In this document: one piece after another, positions 18,300 to 26,283 of the stretch
Numbering within the stretch: position 1 is the first letter of the stretch
Layout: each line of letters begins with the position of its first letter
Source: Candidatus Methanogranum gryphiswaldense
Lineage (GTDB): Archaea > Thermoplasmatota > Thermoplasmata > Methanomassiliicoccales > Methanomethylophilaceae
Reading direction: 5' to 3'
DNA: 64,000 nt
Assembly (NCBI GenBank): GCA_019262145.1
Contig: CP076745.1
Coordinates: forward strand, 1,452,969-1,516,968
Program-made: the position numbers and the translations under genes
Notes under the pieces: model-generated
The model's database searches: none
What the model saw: only the letters and a program-made list of their open reading frames with translations
What the model was told of the DNA's origin: nothing

Positions 18300-20481
18300 A
18301 GCTTATGAAGAGCAGTTCTCTGTACTTGGGCATGGGCCACATCTGGTCATCAACTATCATCTCAAGCGCGTCGAGATGTTTCCTGATTGCCTCGATGCTA
18401 GGTACGATCTTGTCGTGGAACTCCACGGCCTTCTCGCGCTCATTCTCAATTCCATGTAATTTCACACAGAGACTGTCCATCTCGGAGGCCAGGTCCATTG
18501 CCGCTGACACGCACTCAGAGATCTCTTTTATCTGCTTGCGCTCGTGAGAAGACAATTGCTCGAATTCCGTCTTTGAGAACAGCTCCTTGAGCTTGAACAC
18601 GTTGTCCAACAGCAGGGACTGATACTCGATCGCAACTGGGATCAGATGGTTGAGTGCCATGTCACTTATGGTCTTCGCCTCTATCTCGACCTTCTTGCAG
18701 TAGATCTCCCAAAGAACCTCTTTCCTTGCATCAAGCTCGACCTCCGTCAAGACCTTCGTATCCTTGTAGATCTTGATTGTCTTCTTAGATGTGAATGCAT
18801 CGTAGATCACTGGAACGGAGTTCTCACAGTCGAGTTTGCGACGTTTTGCCTCGATCCTCCACTCTTCGGAGTATCCGTTTCCATCGAAGCATACATCCTT
18901 GCATGCCCTGTATGTCTCACGGACCTCGTCAAGGACGGCCTGCATTACAGGTGTTCCGGATGCGATCCTCTTATCGACCGCTATCTTGAACTGCTTAAGC
19001 TGGTATGCAACGATCGTGTTGAGTACTGCCAGCGGTGCACCGCAGTTGGCCGAGGAACCCACGGCCCTGAACTCGAATCTGTTGCCTGTGAACGCGAACG
19101 GCGAGGTTCTGTTCCTATCGGTGTTGTCCACCAATAATTCAGGAACCTGCGGGATTCCGAGGCTGTAGCCTTTCTTCTCACTGATCTTGACCATGTCCTT
19201 GGTGTGGAGCAGCTCCTCAAAGACCTGGCTAACCTGTACTCCTAAGAAGGAGGATATGATCGCCGGGGGTGCCTCGTTGGCCCCTAATCTGTGGGCATTG
19301 GAGGCTGTCATGATGGATGCTTTCAGCAACGAATCGTTGTCATAGACGGCCTTGAGCACATTGGCCATGAACGTGAGGAATCTGAGGTTCTCTTCGTCCG
19401 TCTTTCCAGGGGACATGAGGCCGATGCCGTCTTCTGTTCCAAGGGACCAGTTACAGTGCTTTCCGGATCCGTTTACCCCTCCGAATGGTTTCTCGTGGAG
19501 AAGTACCTTGAATCCGTGACGCTCTGCGACCTGCTTCATGATGGACATGAGGAGAAGGTTATGATCGACCGCGAGGTTGACCTCCTCGTAGACTGGTGCG
19601 ATCTCGAACTGGTTGGGTGCGACCTCGTTGTGCCTGGTCTTGACAGGTATCCCGAGTTTGTATGCCTCGTACTCCAGATCCTTCATGAACTCTAAAGCCC
19701 TGGAAGGGATCAAAGCGAAATAGTGGTCCTCGAGCTGCTGATTCTTCGCACTGTTATGTCCCTGAAGCGTACGCTCGGTAAGGATCAGGTCAGGGCGTTG
19801 TGCGTAAAGCGCAGAATCGATCAGGAAGTACTCCTGTTCCCATCCGAGATAGGAATTGACCCTGGCGTTCTCCATTCCGAAGTACTTGAGTACATCGGCG
19901 GTCGCCTTGGATACAGCAGAAACGGATTTCAAGAGCGGTGTCTTGTAATCCAGTGCCTCTCCTGTGTATGATATGAAAACTGTGGGGATGCAAAGACAGT
20001 CGCCCATTATGAATGCTGGAGACGAGGGGTCCCAAGCTGTGTATCCTCTGGCCTCGAAGGTATTCCTTAGACCTCCGCTGGGGAACGAGGATGCATCTGG
20101 CTCCTGCTGGCAGAGAAGTTTCCCGCTGAAACTCTCTATTGATTCTCCCTGTCCGTGTGGTTCCGCAAAGGAGTCGTGCTTCTCTGCAGTTCCGCCTGTC
20201 AGTGGCTGGAACCAGTGCGTGTAGTGTGTTGCTCCCATGTCCATGGCCCAGCGCTTCATGCCTGCGGCAACATGTTCAGCAACAGATTTGTCCAATGTCG
20301 CTCCCTGTTCGATTGACTCGTACACGATCCTCCTCGTTTCGGAGGATAGGTATTTTCTCATTGTCGCTCTGTTGAAAACATTGCATCCGTAGTAGTCAGA
20401 TGTTGCAGGTGCTGGAGGCTCAACGACGACCGGCGCCTTTTTGAACGCTTCTTCGACGGCTTTGAATCTGCTGTTTGCCAT
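18298..20481 (-). CDS. glnN: Glutamine synthetase type III (GlnN)
   Basis: ATP-dependent condensation of glutamate and ammonia to glutamine. 727 residues, the length of GSIII, far above the roughly 450 of archaeal GSI. Recognisable segments are the N-terminal FNRATMRKYLS, THYTHWFQPLTGGTAEKHD, KEPDASSFPSGG-like QEPDASSFPSGG, EVAPNQFEIAPVYEEVN, the ATP-site region GGVNGSGKHCNWSLGT and GNRFEFRAVGSSANCGAPL. It is followed 11 nt later by gltB, so the GS-GOGAT cycle is a two-gene operon. GSIII is mainly bacterial, so lateral acquisition is plausible. A TATA box about 25 bp before the ATG suggests a near-leaderless transcript. Confidence 0.96.
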   Translation of the reverse strand: MANSRFKAVEEAFKKAPVVVEPPAPATSDYYGCNVFNRATMRKYLSSETRRIVYESIEQGATLDKSVAEHVAAGMKRWAMDMGATHYTHWFQPLTGGTAEKHDSFAEPHGQGESIESFSGKLLCQQEPDASSFPSGGLRNTFEARGYTAWDPSSPAFIMGDCLCIPTVFISYTGEALDYKTPLLKSVSAVSKATADVLKYFGMENARVNSYLGWEQEYFLIDSALYAQRPDLILTERTLQGHNSAKNQQLEDHYFALIPSRALEFMKDLEYEAYKLGIPVKTRHNEVAPNQFEIAPVYEEVNLAVDHNLLLMSIMKQVAERHGFKVLLHEKPFGGVNGSGKHCNWSLGTEDGIGLMSPGKTDEENLRFLTFMANVLKAVYDNDSLLKASIMTASNAHRLGANEAPPAIISSFLGVQVSQVFEELLHTKDMVKISEKKGYSLGIPQVPELLVDNTDRNRTSPFAFTGNRFEFRAVGSSANCGAPLAVLNTIVAYQLKQFKIAVDKRIASGTPVMQAVLDEVRETYRACKDVCFDGNGYSEEWRIEAKRRKLDCENSVPVIYDAFTSKKTIKIYKDTKVLTEVELDARKEVLWEIYCKKVEIEAKTISDMALNHLIPVAIEYQSLLLDNVFKLKELFSKTEFEQLSSHERKQIKEISECVSAAMDLASEMDSLCVKLHGIENEREKAVEFHDKIVPSIEAIRKHLDALEMIVDDQMWPMPKYRELLFIS

Positions 20482-20502
20482 GATGGGGTGTGATACGTAT
20501 GC

Positions 20503-20511
20503 AAATATAAA
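20503..20511 (-). promoter_or_regulatory. TATA box of the glnN-gltB operon
   Basis: TTTATATTT on the minus strand, centred about 26 bp before ATG 20481. It sits at the edge of an AT-rich divergent region that also holds the perfect inverted repeat TAGAC-GTTT-GTCTA (20558-20571), a possible operator. Confidence 0.55.
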
Positions 20512-20668
20512 TCTTTCTAAAATTTGTCGTTAAATGATTCAAAAAAATGTATCATATTAGACGTTTGTCTACTAAAAACTAAAATTGTAACTATTTTAAT
20601 ATAATTTTGTACAAAAATGAATAAAAAGGCATGATTTCAAATTTTAAAAAGACCGATTTTTCGATATC

Positions 20669-20700
20669 AATATATACGAAAACTTTCCCCCTAGGGGAGA
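20669..20700 (+). promoter_or_regulatory. Promoter and MerR-type operator of the MerR-family gene
   Basis: A TATA-like AATATATAC (about 20669-20677) is followed by the perfect palindrome CCCCTAGGGG (20688-20697) within ACTTTCCCCCTAGGGGAGACT. This strongly resembles operators of MerR-family regulators with effector-binding domains. The regulator's ATG is at 20738, so autoregulation is likely. The palindrome falls at the expected transcription start rather than in a bacterial -35/-10 spacer. Confidence 0.65.
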
Positions 20701-20737
20701 CTACAATAGAATATAGTCACAAACGAGATGCGCTCTC

Positions 20738-21544
20738 ATGAAGTACCGTATTGGTGAATTCTCAAAGATGGCAAAGATGTCTGTCAAGACTCTGAGATAC
20801 TATGACGAGATCGGATTGCTCAAACCCAGCAAGGTGGATGGATGGAATGGATACAGATATTACTCCACAGAACAACTGGGTACCATACAGACCATATTCT
20901 TGTACAGGGATGCGGGCCTATCCATCGATGAAACAAAGCAGATGCTGCTCGGACATGATATCAAAGGACTCTTGGAATCAAGAAGGGACGAACTTACCAC
21001 AGAAAGGGAAAGGATCAGCACGGAACTCTCAAATTTGGAGAGAATAATAATGAACGAGAAAAAGAACGAACACAATGCCATAGTAAAGGACATCCCAGGA
21101 TGTGTGGTCTATTGCGGAAAAGGAAAGATTGCCAATTTCCAAGAGATGACAAAATTCATATTGGGGACCGCAGAGGAATGTCTCGAAGCCAATCCAGGAC
21201 TGGAATGCGATCCTTCTAATTACTGTTTCGTGACATACTTGGACAAAGAGTTCAAGGATCGGGAGATCTCGATTGAATATTCTCAAGCCGTAAAAAGAAC
21301 CGGTATTGAGACAAAGAACATAACTTTCAGAAAACTTGAACCTGTGACCGCGATATGCGTGATGCATAAAGGAAGTTACAACAAACTAGGCAACGCCTAT
21401 TCTTGCGCTCTGGAATTCATAGAAGAAAATGAATACCAGGTGTGTGAAAATCCGAGAGAATGCTATATCGCAGGATGCTGGAATAGAGACAATGAATCAG
21501 ATTATCTTACCGAGATACAGATACCGATAAAAAAGATGGACTGA
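20738..21544 (+). CDS. MerR-family transcriptional regulator with GyrI-like effector domain
   Basis: 268 residues. The N-terminal winged helix reads MKYRIGEFSKMAKMSVKTLR, then YYDEIGLLKPS and GYRYYSTEQL, the standard MerR DNA-binding region (residues 1-70). A dimerisation coiled coil spans about 80-115. The C-terminal part from about residue 125 (VYCGKGKIANFQEMTKFI, TAICVMHKGSYNKLGNAYSCAL, ending EIQIPIKK) fits the GyrI-like small-molecule-binding fold of BmrR/TipA-type regulators. This architecture is typical of bacteria. It has its own palindromic operator upstream and lies divergent to glnN and just before the SPFH operon, either of which could also be a target. Confidence 0.9.
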   Translation: MKYRIGEFSKMAKMSVKTLRYYDEIGLLKPSKVDGWNGYRYYSTEQLGTIQTIFLYRDAGLSIDETKQMLLGHDIKGLLESRRDELTTERERISTELSNLERIIMNEKKNEHNAIVKDIPGCVVYCGKGKIANFQEMTKFILGTAEECLEANPGLECDPSNYCFVTYLDKEFKDREISIEYSQAVKRTGIETKNITFRKLEPVTAICVMHKGSYNKLGNAYSCALEFIEENEYQVCENPRECYIAGCWNRDNESDYLTEIQIPIKKMD

Positions 21545-21561
21545 TCCCTTCGAACGCTCAG

Positions 21562-21620
21562 GTGTATATAAACCAATTATCTTCACAATTTATTACTTGG
21601 ATAAACTAAATAATACAAAG
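21562..21620 (+). promoter_or_regulatory. Candidate promoter region of the SPFH/zinc-ribbon operon
   Basis: Two TATA-like boxes follow the MerR-family stop: GTATATAAACC at about 21562-21572 and CTAAATAATAC at about 21607-21617. The second would place the transcription start near 21635, just before ATG 21647; the first would give a leader of about 60 nt. Confidence 0.45.
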
Positions 21621-21646
21621 ACACACTTCACCTTATTAGTGAGAAT

Positions 21647-22573
21647 ATGGCATTCCTGTTCAAATCTGGAGATGAATTGTTTGACGAGGGAGTAGACCTC
21701 GTAAAACGTAAAGAGTACAATAAAGCCAGATCAAACTTTGAAAAGTGCGTTCAAAAAGGCACTACAAATTCCAACCTTGCAACTACGTACATATCGATCA
21801 TATCGATGATCAGCGATCCGAATAATCCGAATGTGTACACGGCGTTGGCCAAAAATCTGAGATCTAGCAACACGCCCACTTTCGAATTCGGACTGACACA
21901 GGTTGAATCCGAGAAACTGGCGGATGAGTGTGACCTTGTCGCTGAACGCATTGTCCTTATGGCAAAAAATGGCAATGCGGATGTCAGGGAACAGAAAGGT
22001 AAAGATCTCATCCAGCTCGGTCAAAAGTATCAGATGAAGCTTGGAAAGGACACACTAAAAACCAATGAGCTGATAAACGGTGACACCGCCACATCAGGTA
22101 TCAAAGAATCTCTGAGCATCCAAGCACTCGGATATGAGACGCTCGCATCTGCATCTGTTCTAACTGATCCTAAAAAAGCCGCTGAATATCTGCAGAACGC
22201 TTACAACTACCGTAAACAGGCCGGAGATGACGGATCCCATGATATGGAACTCATTCAGTCCTACTCTAGGTCCGCAAAATGCTGGATCTGTGGAAGGACC
22301 ACAACCGGTGAAGGCATACACTTCGTAACCATGTCCAGCGAGATCACCCCCTTCATGAAATCCGCACAGGATGACCTACTCAAATCAGCACCTGCTGATT
22401 TTGAATCGGTATACGTCTGCAGACCATGTTACTCGGCGATCTCTAGAAGATCGGATGCGATCGCCAATAAATACTATCAGGACGCGATAAAAGACCTCCG
22501 CGAAACAGAGATGAGACTTCGTTTGGAGATCGCAGAGGTTCGCGCATCCGTTGCCATGGTAAGGATGAGGTAA
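21647..22573 (+). CDS. Helical-repeat protein with split zinc site, first gene of SPFH operon
   Basis: 308 residues, not assigned to a named family. Residues 5-60 form a TPR-like helical pair (DELFDEGVDLVKRKEYNKARSN). A second helical-repeat segment at about 165-200 (ALGYETLASASVLTDPKKAA) resembles it. CWICGRTTTGEG at about 215 and VCRPC at about 262 supply four cysteines for a probable zinc site around an inserted loop. The last 35 residues are a coiled coil. No signal peptide or membrane segment. It is followed by four same-strand genes with short or negative spacing, so it probably works with them, perhaps as an assembly or adaptor protein. Confidence 0.8.
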   Translation: MAFLFKSGDELFDEGVDLVKRKEYNKARSNFEKCVQKGTTNSNLATTYISIISMISDPNNPNVYTALAKNLRSSNTPTFEFGLTQVESEKLADECDLVAERIVLMAKNGNADVREQKGKDLIQLGQKYQMKLGKDTLKTNELINGDTATSGIKESLSIQALGYETLASASVLTDPKKAAEYLQNAYNYRKQAGDDGSHDMELIQSYSRSAKCWICGRTTTGEGIHFVTMSSEITPFMKSAQDDLLKSAPADFESVYVCRPCYSAISRRSDAIANKYYQDAIKDLRETEMRLRLEIAEVRASVAMVRMR

Positions 22574-22584
22574 GGTGAAAGATT

Positions 22585-24123
22585 TTGGATGAAATGATCG
22601 CTCTAAGGTGCAAACATTGCGGCGCACCACTCGATAAAAAGGATCTGGAATCCGATTCACCTTTCGTGACGTGCCAATCGTGCGGTACGACACAGCAGAG
22701 AATGGATGCGAAAGCCTATCTCGACCAGATGATGGGGCAGATCCAGACATGGATCAGCAAATCCATCCCAGGCGGATTCTCCATGGCTCAGTCGGAGAAC
22801 GTGGACTCTGTTGCAAGATACAACATATTCGTCACGAACATAAAACCGAAGATAGAGACGGAGTACAGCGAATACAGGTTCGCAATAAACACCCTCCTGT
22901 CCAACCCGCTCATAGTATTACCGTTCACCACCGATGCCTCAATCAAAGCCTGTCACGAATCCAATCAGGCATTCGAGTTCAACGCAAAGGCGAAGAGCAT
23001 TGAGGCATTGGCTGTTGACAACAATAGCATGTCCTTGGTAAAAGGTGCAGAGAATATCGCGACCGCTTACGCACTGCTCATAAACAACACCAAATTGTTA
23101 CATGAGGATAAACCCGGAAGGTATATTCTGCTCAGCAATAATTTCACTGAAGCAGCAAAATCGTTCGCATCGATCAAAGGATATGAATTGGCAGCTCAAC
23201 GTTTCGAAGCACTAGCGATCGTTTGTAACGGATGCGAGAAACTACTGAACGGCGATGTAATGAGTGCGATGCCGATGTTTGAAAGCGGGCAGACAAAATT
23301 GAGTGGCATCAAAGATAAGGTCCTTTCGGATATGAACCTCGGCATAATGTACCAGGCTGTGGATATGGAGATCTCCCAAACAAAGATACTGGCAGATATT
23401 GCTGGCTTTGTAACTAACGGGGTCTCTGATGACCCACTTGTTGTGCTCAACGTCATCAGAAAAGTATTCGGATTCAAATTCACAAAAAGCGGGGACTGGG
23501 GATATCTTCTTGGAAACAAGGACAGATATAACGAGATATTCAGCTATATCTCGGCCATAATGAAGGCTAAGAACGGTGGGTCATTACCTATCGTTTCTGG
23601 TTCAGGACAGGTCCTGGTCCCATTCTGGGATGTGGATCTGAGATATAGTTTCCAGACCGGTGCGATGTGGAAGAAGAAGAGTGTGGAGGTCGTAGAAGAT
23701 ATCCTGCTGCCTGCGGATTTCGTCATCGATGATGCTTGTCTCAGCGACCCTGCATCAGCGTTGACTGATATTTTCGCACTACGTCCGGAAAAAAGCATAC
23801 TCTCGGGCATAAAAGGAACGGAGACCAGCATCAGCGGCGGAGAAGGGATATCAAAGATCTCACTATTCGCTGAGAACACGCCGGGCGGCAGAAAGGTGGT
23901 CGTTCCTTTAAGCACAAAGAGAGAGGCAGAAAAGTTGGTCTCGGACTACCTGAAACAACGTACGAGCAGCGATTCTCAACTGAAATTGAGTAAACCCTAC
24001 GTCAAGGGATTGATATACATACCCTGTGAAGTTGATAGCAATTTGAAAGTACCAGCCGGATTCGGATCTCTGGTCCCGAAAAGGATCAAGAGAACCAACG
24101 TTTCCGATCTGATAATCGTGTAA
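22585..24123 (+). CDS. Zinc-ribbon protein of unknown function (SPFH operon)
   Basis: 512 residues from TTG 22585, preferred over the ATG three codons later because GGTGA (22574-22578) lies 6 nt before it. The N-terminus is a compact zinc ribbon, CKHCGAPL...CQSCGTTQQ (residues 7-35). After that comes a mostly helical region (about 40-260) and a mixed alpha/beta C-terminal half with no recognised motif. No transmembrane segment. The zinc-ribbon-first layout recalls the YdjG-type proteins that accompany SPFH proteins in bacterial membrane-stress operons, but that parallel rests on context rather than measured similarity. Confidence 0.8.
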   Translation: MDEMIALRCKHCGAPLDKKDLESDSPFVTCQSCGTTQQRMDAKAYLDQMMGQIQTWISKSIPGGFSMAQSENVDSVARYNIFVTNIKPKIETEYSEYRFAINTLLSNPLIVLPFTTDASIKACHESNQAFEFNAKAKSIEALAVDNNSMSLVKGAENIATAYALLINNTKLLHEDKPGRYILLSNNFTEAAKSFASIKGYELAAQRFEALAIVCNGCEKLLNGDVMSAMPMFESGQTKLSGIKDKVLSDMNLGIMYQAVDMEISQTKILADIAGFVTNGVSDDPLVVLNVIRKVFGFKFTKSGDWGYLLGNKDRYNEIFSYISAIMKAKNGGSLPIVSGSGQVLVPFWDVDLRYSFQTGAMWKKKSVEVVEDILLPADFVIDDACLSDPASALTDIFALRPEKSILSGIKGTETSISGGEGISKISLFAENTPGGRKVVVPLSTKREAEKLVSDYLKQRTSSDSQLKLSKPYVKGLIYIPCEVDSNLKVPAGFGSLVPKRIKRTNVSDLIIV

Positions 24124-24136
24124 GGAGAAGAATAAA

Positions 24137-24514
24137 ATGACAGAACTGAACAACAGAACGCTTTCAGCGGTCTCGCTTGGAGTGTTCATAATCGCACTTG
24201 CGATCGGATTCCTTGCCTACATGGCATTGGATAAGGGTGTGCTCGTGATCCTATGGGTCACAGCGCTGATATTCGGAGTGGCCCTATGCCTCATGTCAAG
24301 TCTATTCAGCGATAAGACCACCGGCGCTGGACCTTCCGACAAGATGTACAGACTTGCAGTTGGTGCATTCGTTGCCTTGGTCGGCCTGGTAGGCTTGATC
24401 TATACTGCAACGACTGTTGACTGGATATACGTACTCGTGATATTCCTTATCGGCATCGCGCTGATTGGAATCACTGTAGCATTAATAAATAACAAAAAGG
24501 AGGCATCACTTTGA
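24137..24514 (+). CDS. Small four-helix membrane protein (SPFH operon)
   Basis: 125 residues with four hydrophobic segments at about 12-30, 34-54, 70-90 and 94-116, short loops, and a basic C-terminal tail (NNKKEA). AAGGAG lies about 10 nt before the ATG. The stop overlaps the TTG start of the next gene by 4 nt. It is the only integral membrane protein in the operon and probably the membrane anchor or sensor for the others. No family recognised. Confidence 0.78.
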   Translation: MTELNNRTLSAVSLGVFIIALAIGFLAYMALDKGVLVILWVTALIFGVALCLMSSLFSDKTTGAGPSDKMYRLAVGAFVALVGLVGLIYTATTVDWIYVLVIFLIGIALIGITVALINNKKEASL

Positions 24515-25041
24515 CAATCGATCAAACGATCGACAAAAAAATGAACGATAACAGATCGCTCATAGAGAGGATATCCCTTTACATCCCCGGATATAAGGGT
24601 TACAGACAAAAGAATCTCAGAAGGGACGAGGATAGAGCCGTAAGGGGAGAGGTCGCACGTGAACTGGAAGCAGTAAAGAACGACCTTGTTACCGTACAGA
24701 GGGCTACCGTCGGAAACCTAGAACTGATGAGAGAGACAGAAAGGATCAGATCCAAAGCTGACAAGTACTATATAGATGTGAAAAAAGCAGTTGCTGGATA
24801 CAGCGCATTCCACGACTCGGTGAAAATAATGGAAAAAGAGCTCGACGGCCTTATCCAATGGGATGCAAAACTCATGGATGATGTTCAATCTCTGAAAACA
24901 CAGACGAAGGCCATAGTCGACGCCATTGATAACGGTAACACCGCACTTAAAGGCCAGCTCAGAGACTTAGAAAGGACCATCGACCAACTCTCTGAAGACT
25001 ACCTCGGAAGAGAGAGCATAATGAAAGGATTCAAGGAGTGA
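24511..25041 (+). CDS. Coiled-coil protein (SPFH operon)
   Basis: 176 residues from TTG 24511, chosen because AAGGAGG (24497-24503) is 7 nt upstream. The segment RISLYIPGYKGYRQKN (about residues 20-35) followed by a basic RRDEDRAVR stretch looks like a conserved family signature; I have the impression of similar IPGYKGY proteins in other prokaryotes but cannot name them. The remainder (about 45-165) is almost entirely charged heptad-like helix, giving a long coiled coil reminiscent of PspA/Vipp1 in style only. No membrane segment. It lies 5 nt before the SPFH gene. Confidence 0.78.
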   Translation: MTIDQTIDKKMNDNRSLIERISLYIPGYKGYRQKNLRRDEDRAVRGEVARELEAVKNDLVTVQRATVGNLELMRETERIRSKADKYYIDVKKAVAGYSAFHDSVKIMEKELDGLIQWDAKLMDDVQSLKTQTKAIVDAIDNGNTALKGQLRDLERTIDQLSEDYLGRESIMKGFKE

Positions 25042-25046
25042 ACTGA

Positions 25047-26162
25047 ATGGCAGAAAAAAAGACCAACGTAGTATTCTGGGAAAACCAGGGACCTGATGAT
25101 ATAATCTACAGGTCAGAGAACGATGACCTCAGAACTATCACCTCTGTGACAGTTCCAGAACACGCAGTAGCCCTTTTCATAAGGGATGGAAAACTCGAAG
25201 GCGTGCTCGAACCTGGCAGACATGTGATCACCTCGGCAAATATCCCCTGGCTGACCAAACTGTACAACATGGCGCTGGGTTACAAAGAAACCCCATTCAA
25301 GGTTTGGGTAGTCTACATATCATTGAAGATCTTCAATGGAAAATGGGGCATCAGAAGCATGATGAAGGCCGCCAATGAATATCAGGTCCCAATCACGCTT
25401 ATGGCCAACGGTGACTACCAATTCCGCATAAACGACGTATCTGTGTTCTACACACAGGTGTTAGGCGGAATGACCCAGTACACAACAGGCAGCATCAACT
25501 CATTCATGAAGAGCTTCATCAATGAACAGATCATCCAACAGTTGACCTCGATGTTCTACATGGACATCATGAACAACATCGAGAAAGCATCGACGAGCAC
25601 GAAAATACTCATCGAACAATACTTCACTCAGAGAGGAATAGAACTTCTGGCACTGAAGATCAACGAAGTTGCTACCACTGAAGAAGAAAAACAGAAAGTA
25701 TTCGAATATCTCCAATTCAGTAGCTCTAAAGGAGAATCGTTCAAGAAATACGAGGTCATGGATAGGATGGCCGATGCGATCGGAACATCCCAAGGAGGCG
25801 CAGCAATGGGTACTGGAATGCTATTGTTCCCACAGATGTATCAACAGCTTCAGCAACAACCGGTTCAAGGTGTACAGTCACAGCAACAGTCCCAGGCACA
25901 AAAAGTCATGTGTCCTGCTTGCGGATCCCTCAACGACTATCCGTACAAATTCTGCAACAACTGCGGACAAGCATCACCCATGATGAATCGCACTCAGCCG
26001 AGCCCTGCTACTACAGTTGCTGCTCCGGCACCAGCACAAAATGGTGCACCGGCGAATGACTCTCCAAAGGCATTCAAGATCTGTCCATACTGCGGACATG
26101 ATCTTAGCGGATTGCCTAAGGTACCTAAATTCTGTCCGTATTGTTCTGAACAACTAAATTGA
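25047..26162 (+). CDS. SPFH-domain protein with C-terminal double zinc ribbon
   Basis: 371 residues. Residues 1-240 match the SPFH/YdjI type of band-7 protein (NVVFWENQGPDDIIYRSEND, VPEHAVALFIRDGKLEGVLE, GRHVI, then GDYQFRINDVSVFY and a long helix). A Gln-rich linker (about 270-290) leads to two zinc ribbons: CPACG...CNNCG at about 290-310 and CPYCGHDL...CPYCSEQL at the C-terminus. SPFH proteins of this class oligomerise on membranes and often accompany PspA-like and zinc-ribbon proteins. AAGGAGTGA precedes the ATG. A strong hairpin terminator follows, closing the operon. Confidence 0.88.
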   Translation: MAEKKTNVVFWENQGPDDIIYRSENDDLRTITSVTVPEHAVALFIRDGKLEGVLEPGRHVITSANIPWLTKLYNMALGYKETPFKVWVVYISLKIFNGKWGIRSMMKAANEYQVPITLMANGDYQFRINDVSVFYTQVLGGMTQYTTGSINSFMKSFINEQIIQQLTSMFYMDIMNNIEKASTSTKILIEQYFTQRGIELLALKINEVATTEEEKQKVFEYLQFSSSKGESFKKYEVMDRMADAIGTSQGGAAMGTGMLLFPQMYQQLQQQPVQGVQSQQQSQAQKVMCPACGSLNDYPYKFCNNCGQASPMMNRTQPSPATTVAAPAPAQNGAPANDSPKAFKICPYCGHDLSGLPKVPKFCPYCSEQLN

Positions 26163-26169
26163 GCTTTAT

Positions 26170-26201
26170 GGCCGGCTCACGCCGGCCAATTTCATTTTTT
26201 T
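26170..26201 (+). terminator. Terminator of the SPFH operon
   Basis: GGCCGGC-TCAC-GCCGGCC (26170-26187), a perfect 7-bp stem, followed by AATTTCATTTTTTT. Located 8 nt behind the SPFH stop codon. Confidence 0.8.
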
Positions 26202-26283
26202 GGCAAACACCGACTACATATCGTATTTATGATGTCAGCACGCATTCATTTTATACTCACATGACAATAGAAAAAGGATTACT

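Noticed and set aside
18287..18340. Longer gltB start at ATG 18340, overlapping glnN
   Set aside because: No ribosome site precedes it and it would give an atypically long propeptide; GAGGT before GTG 18286 fits better.
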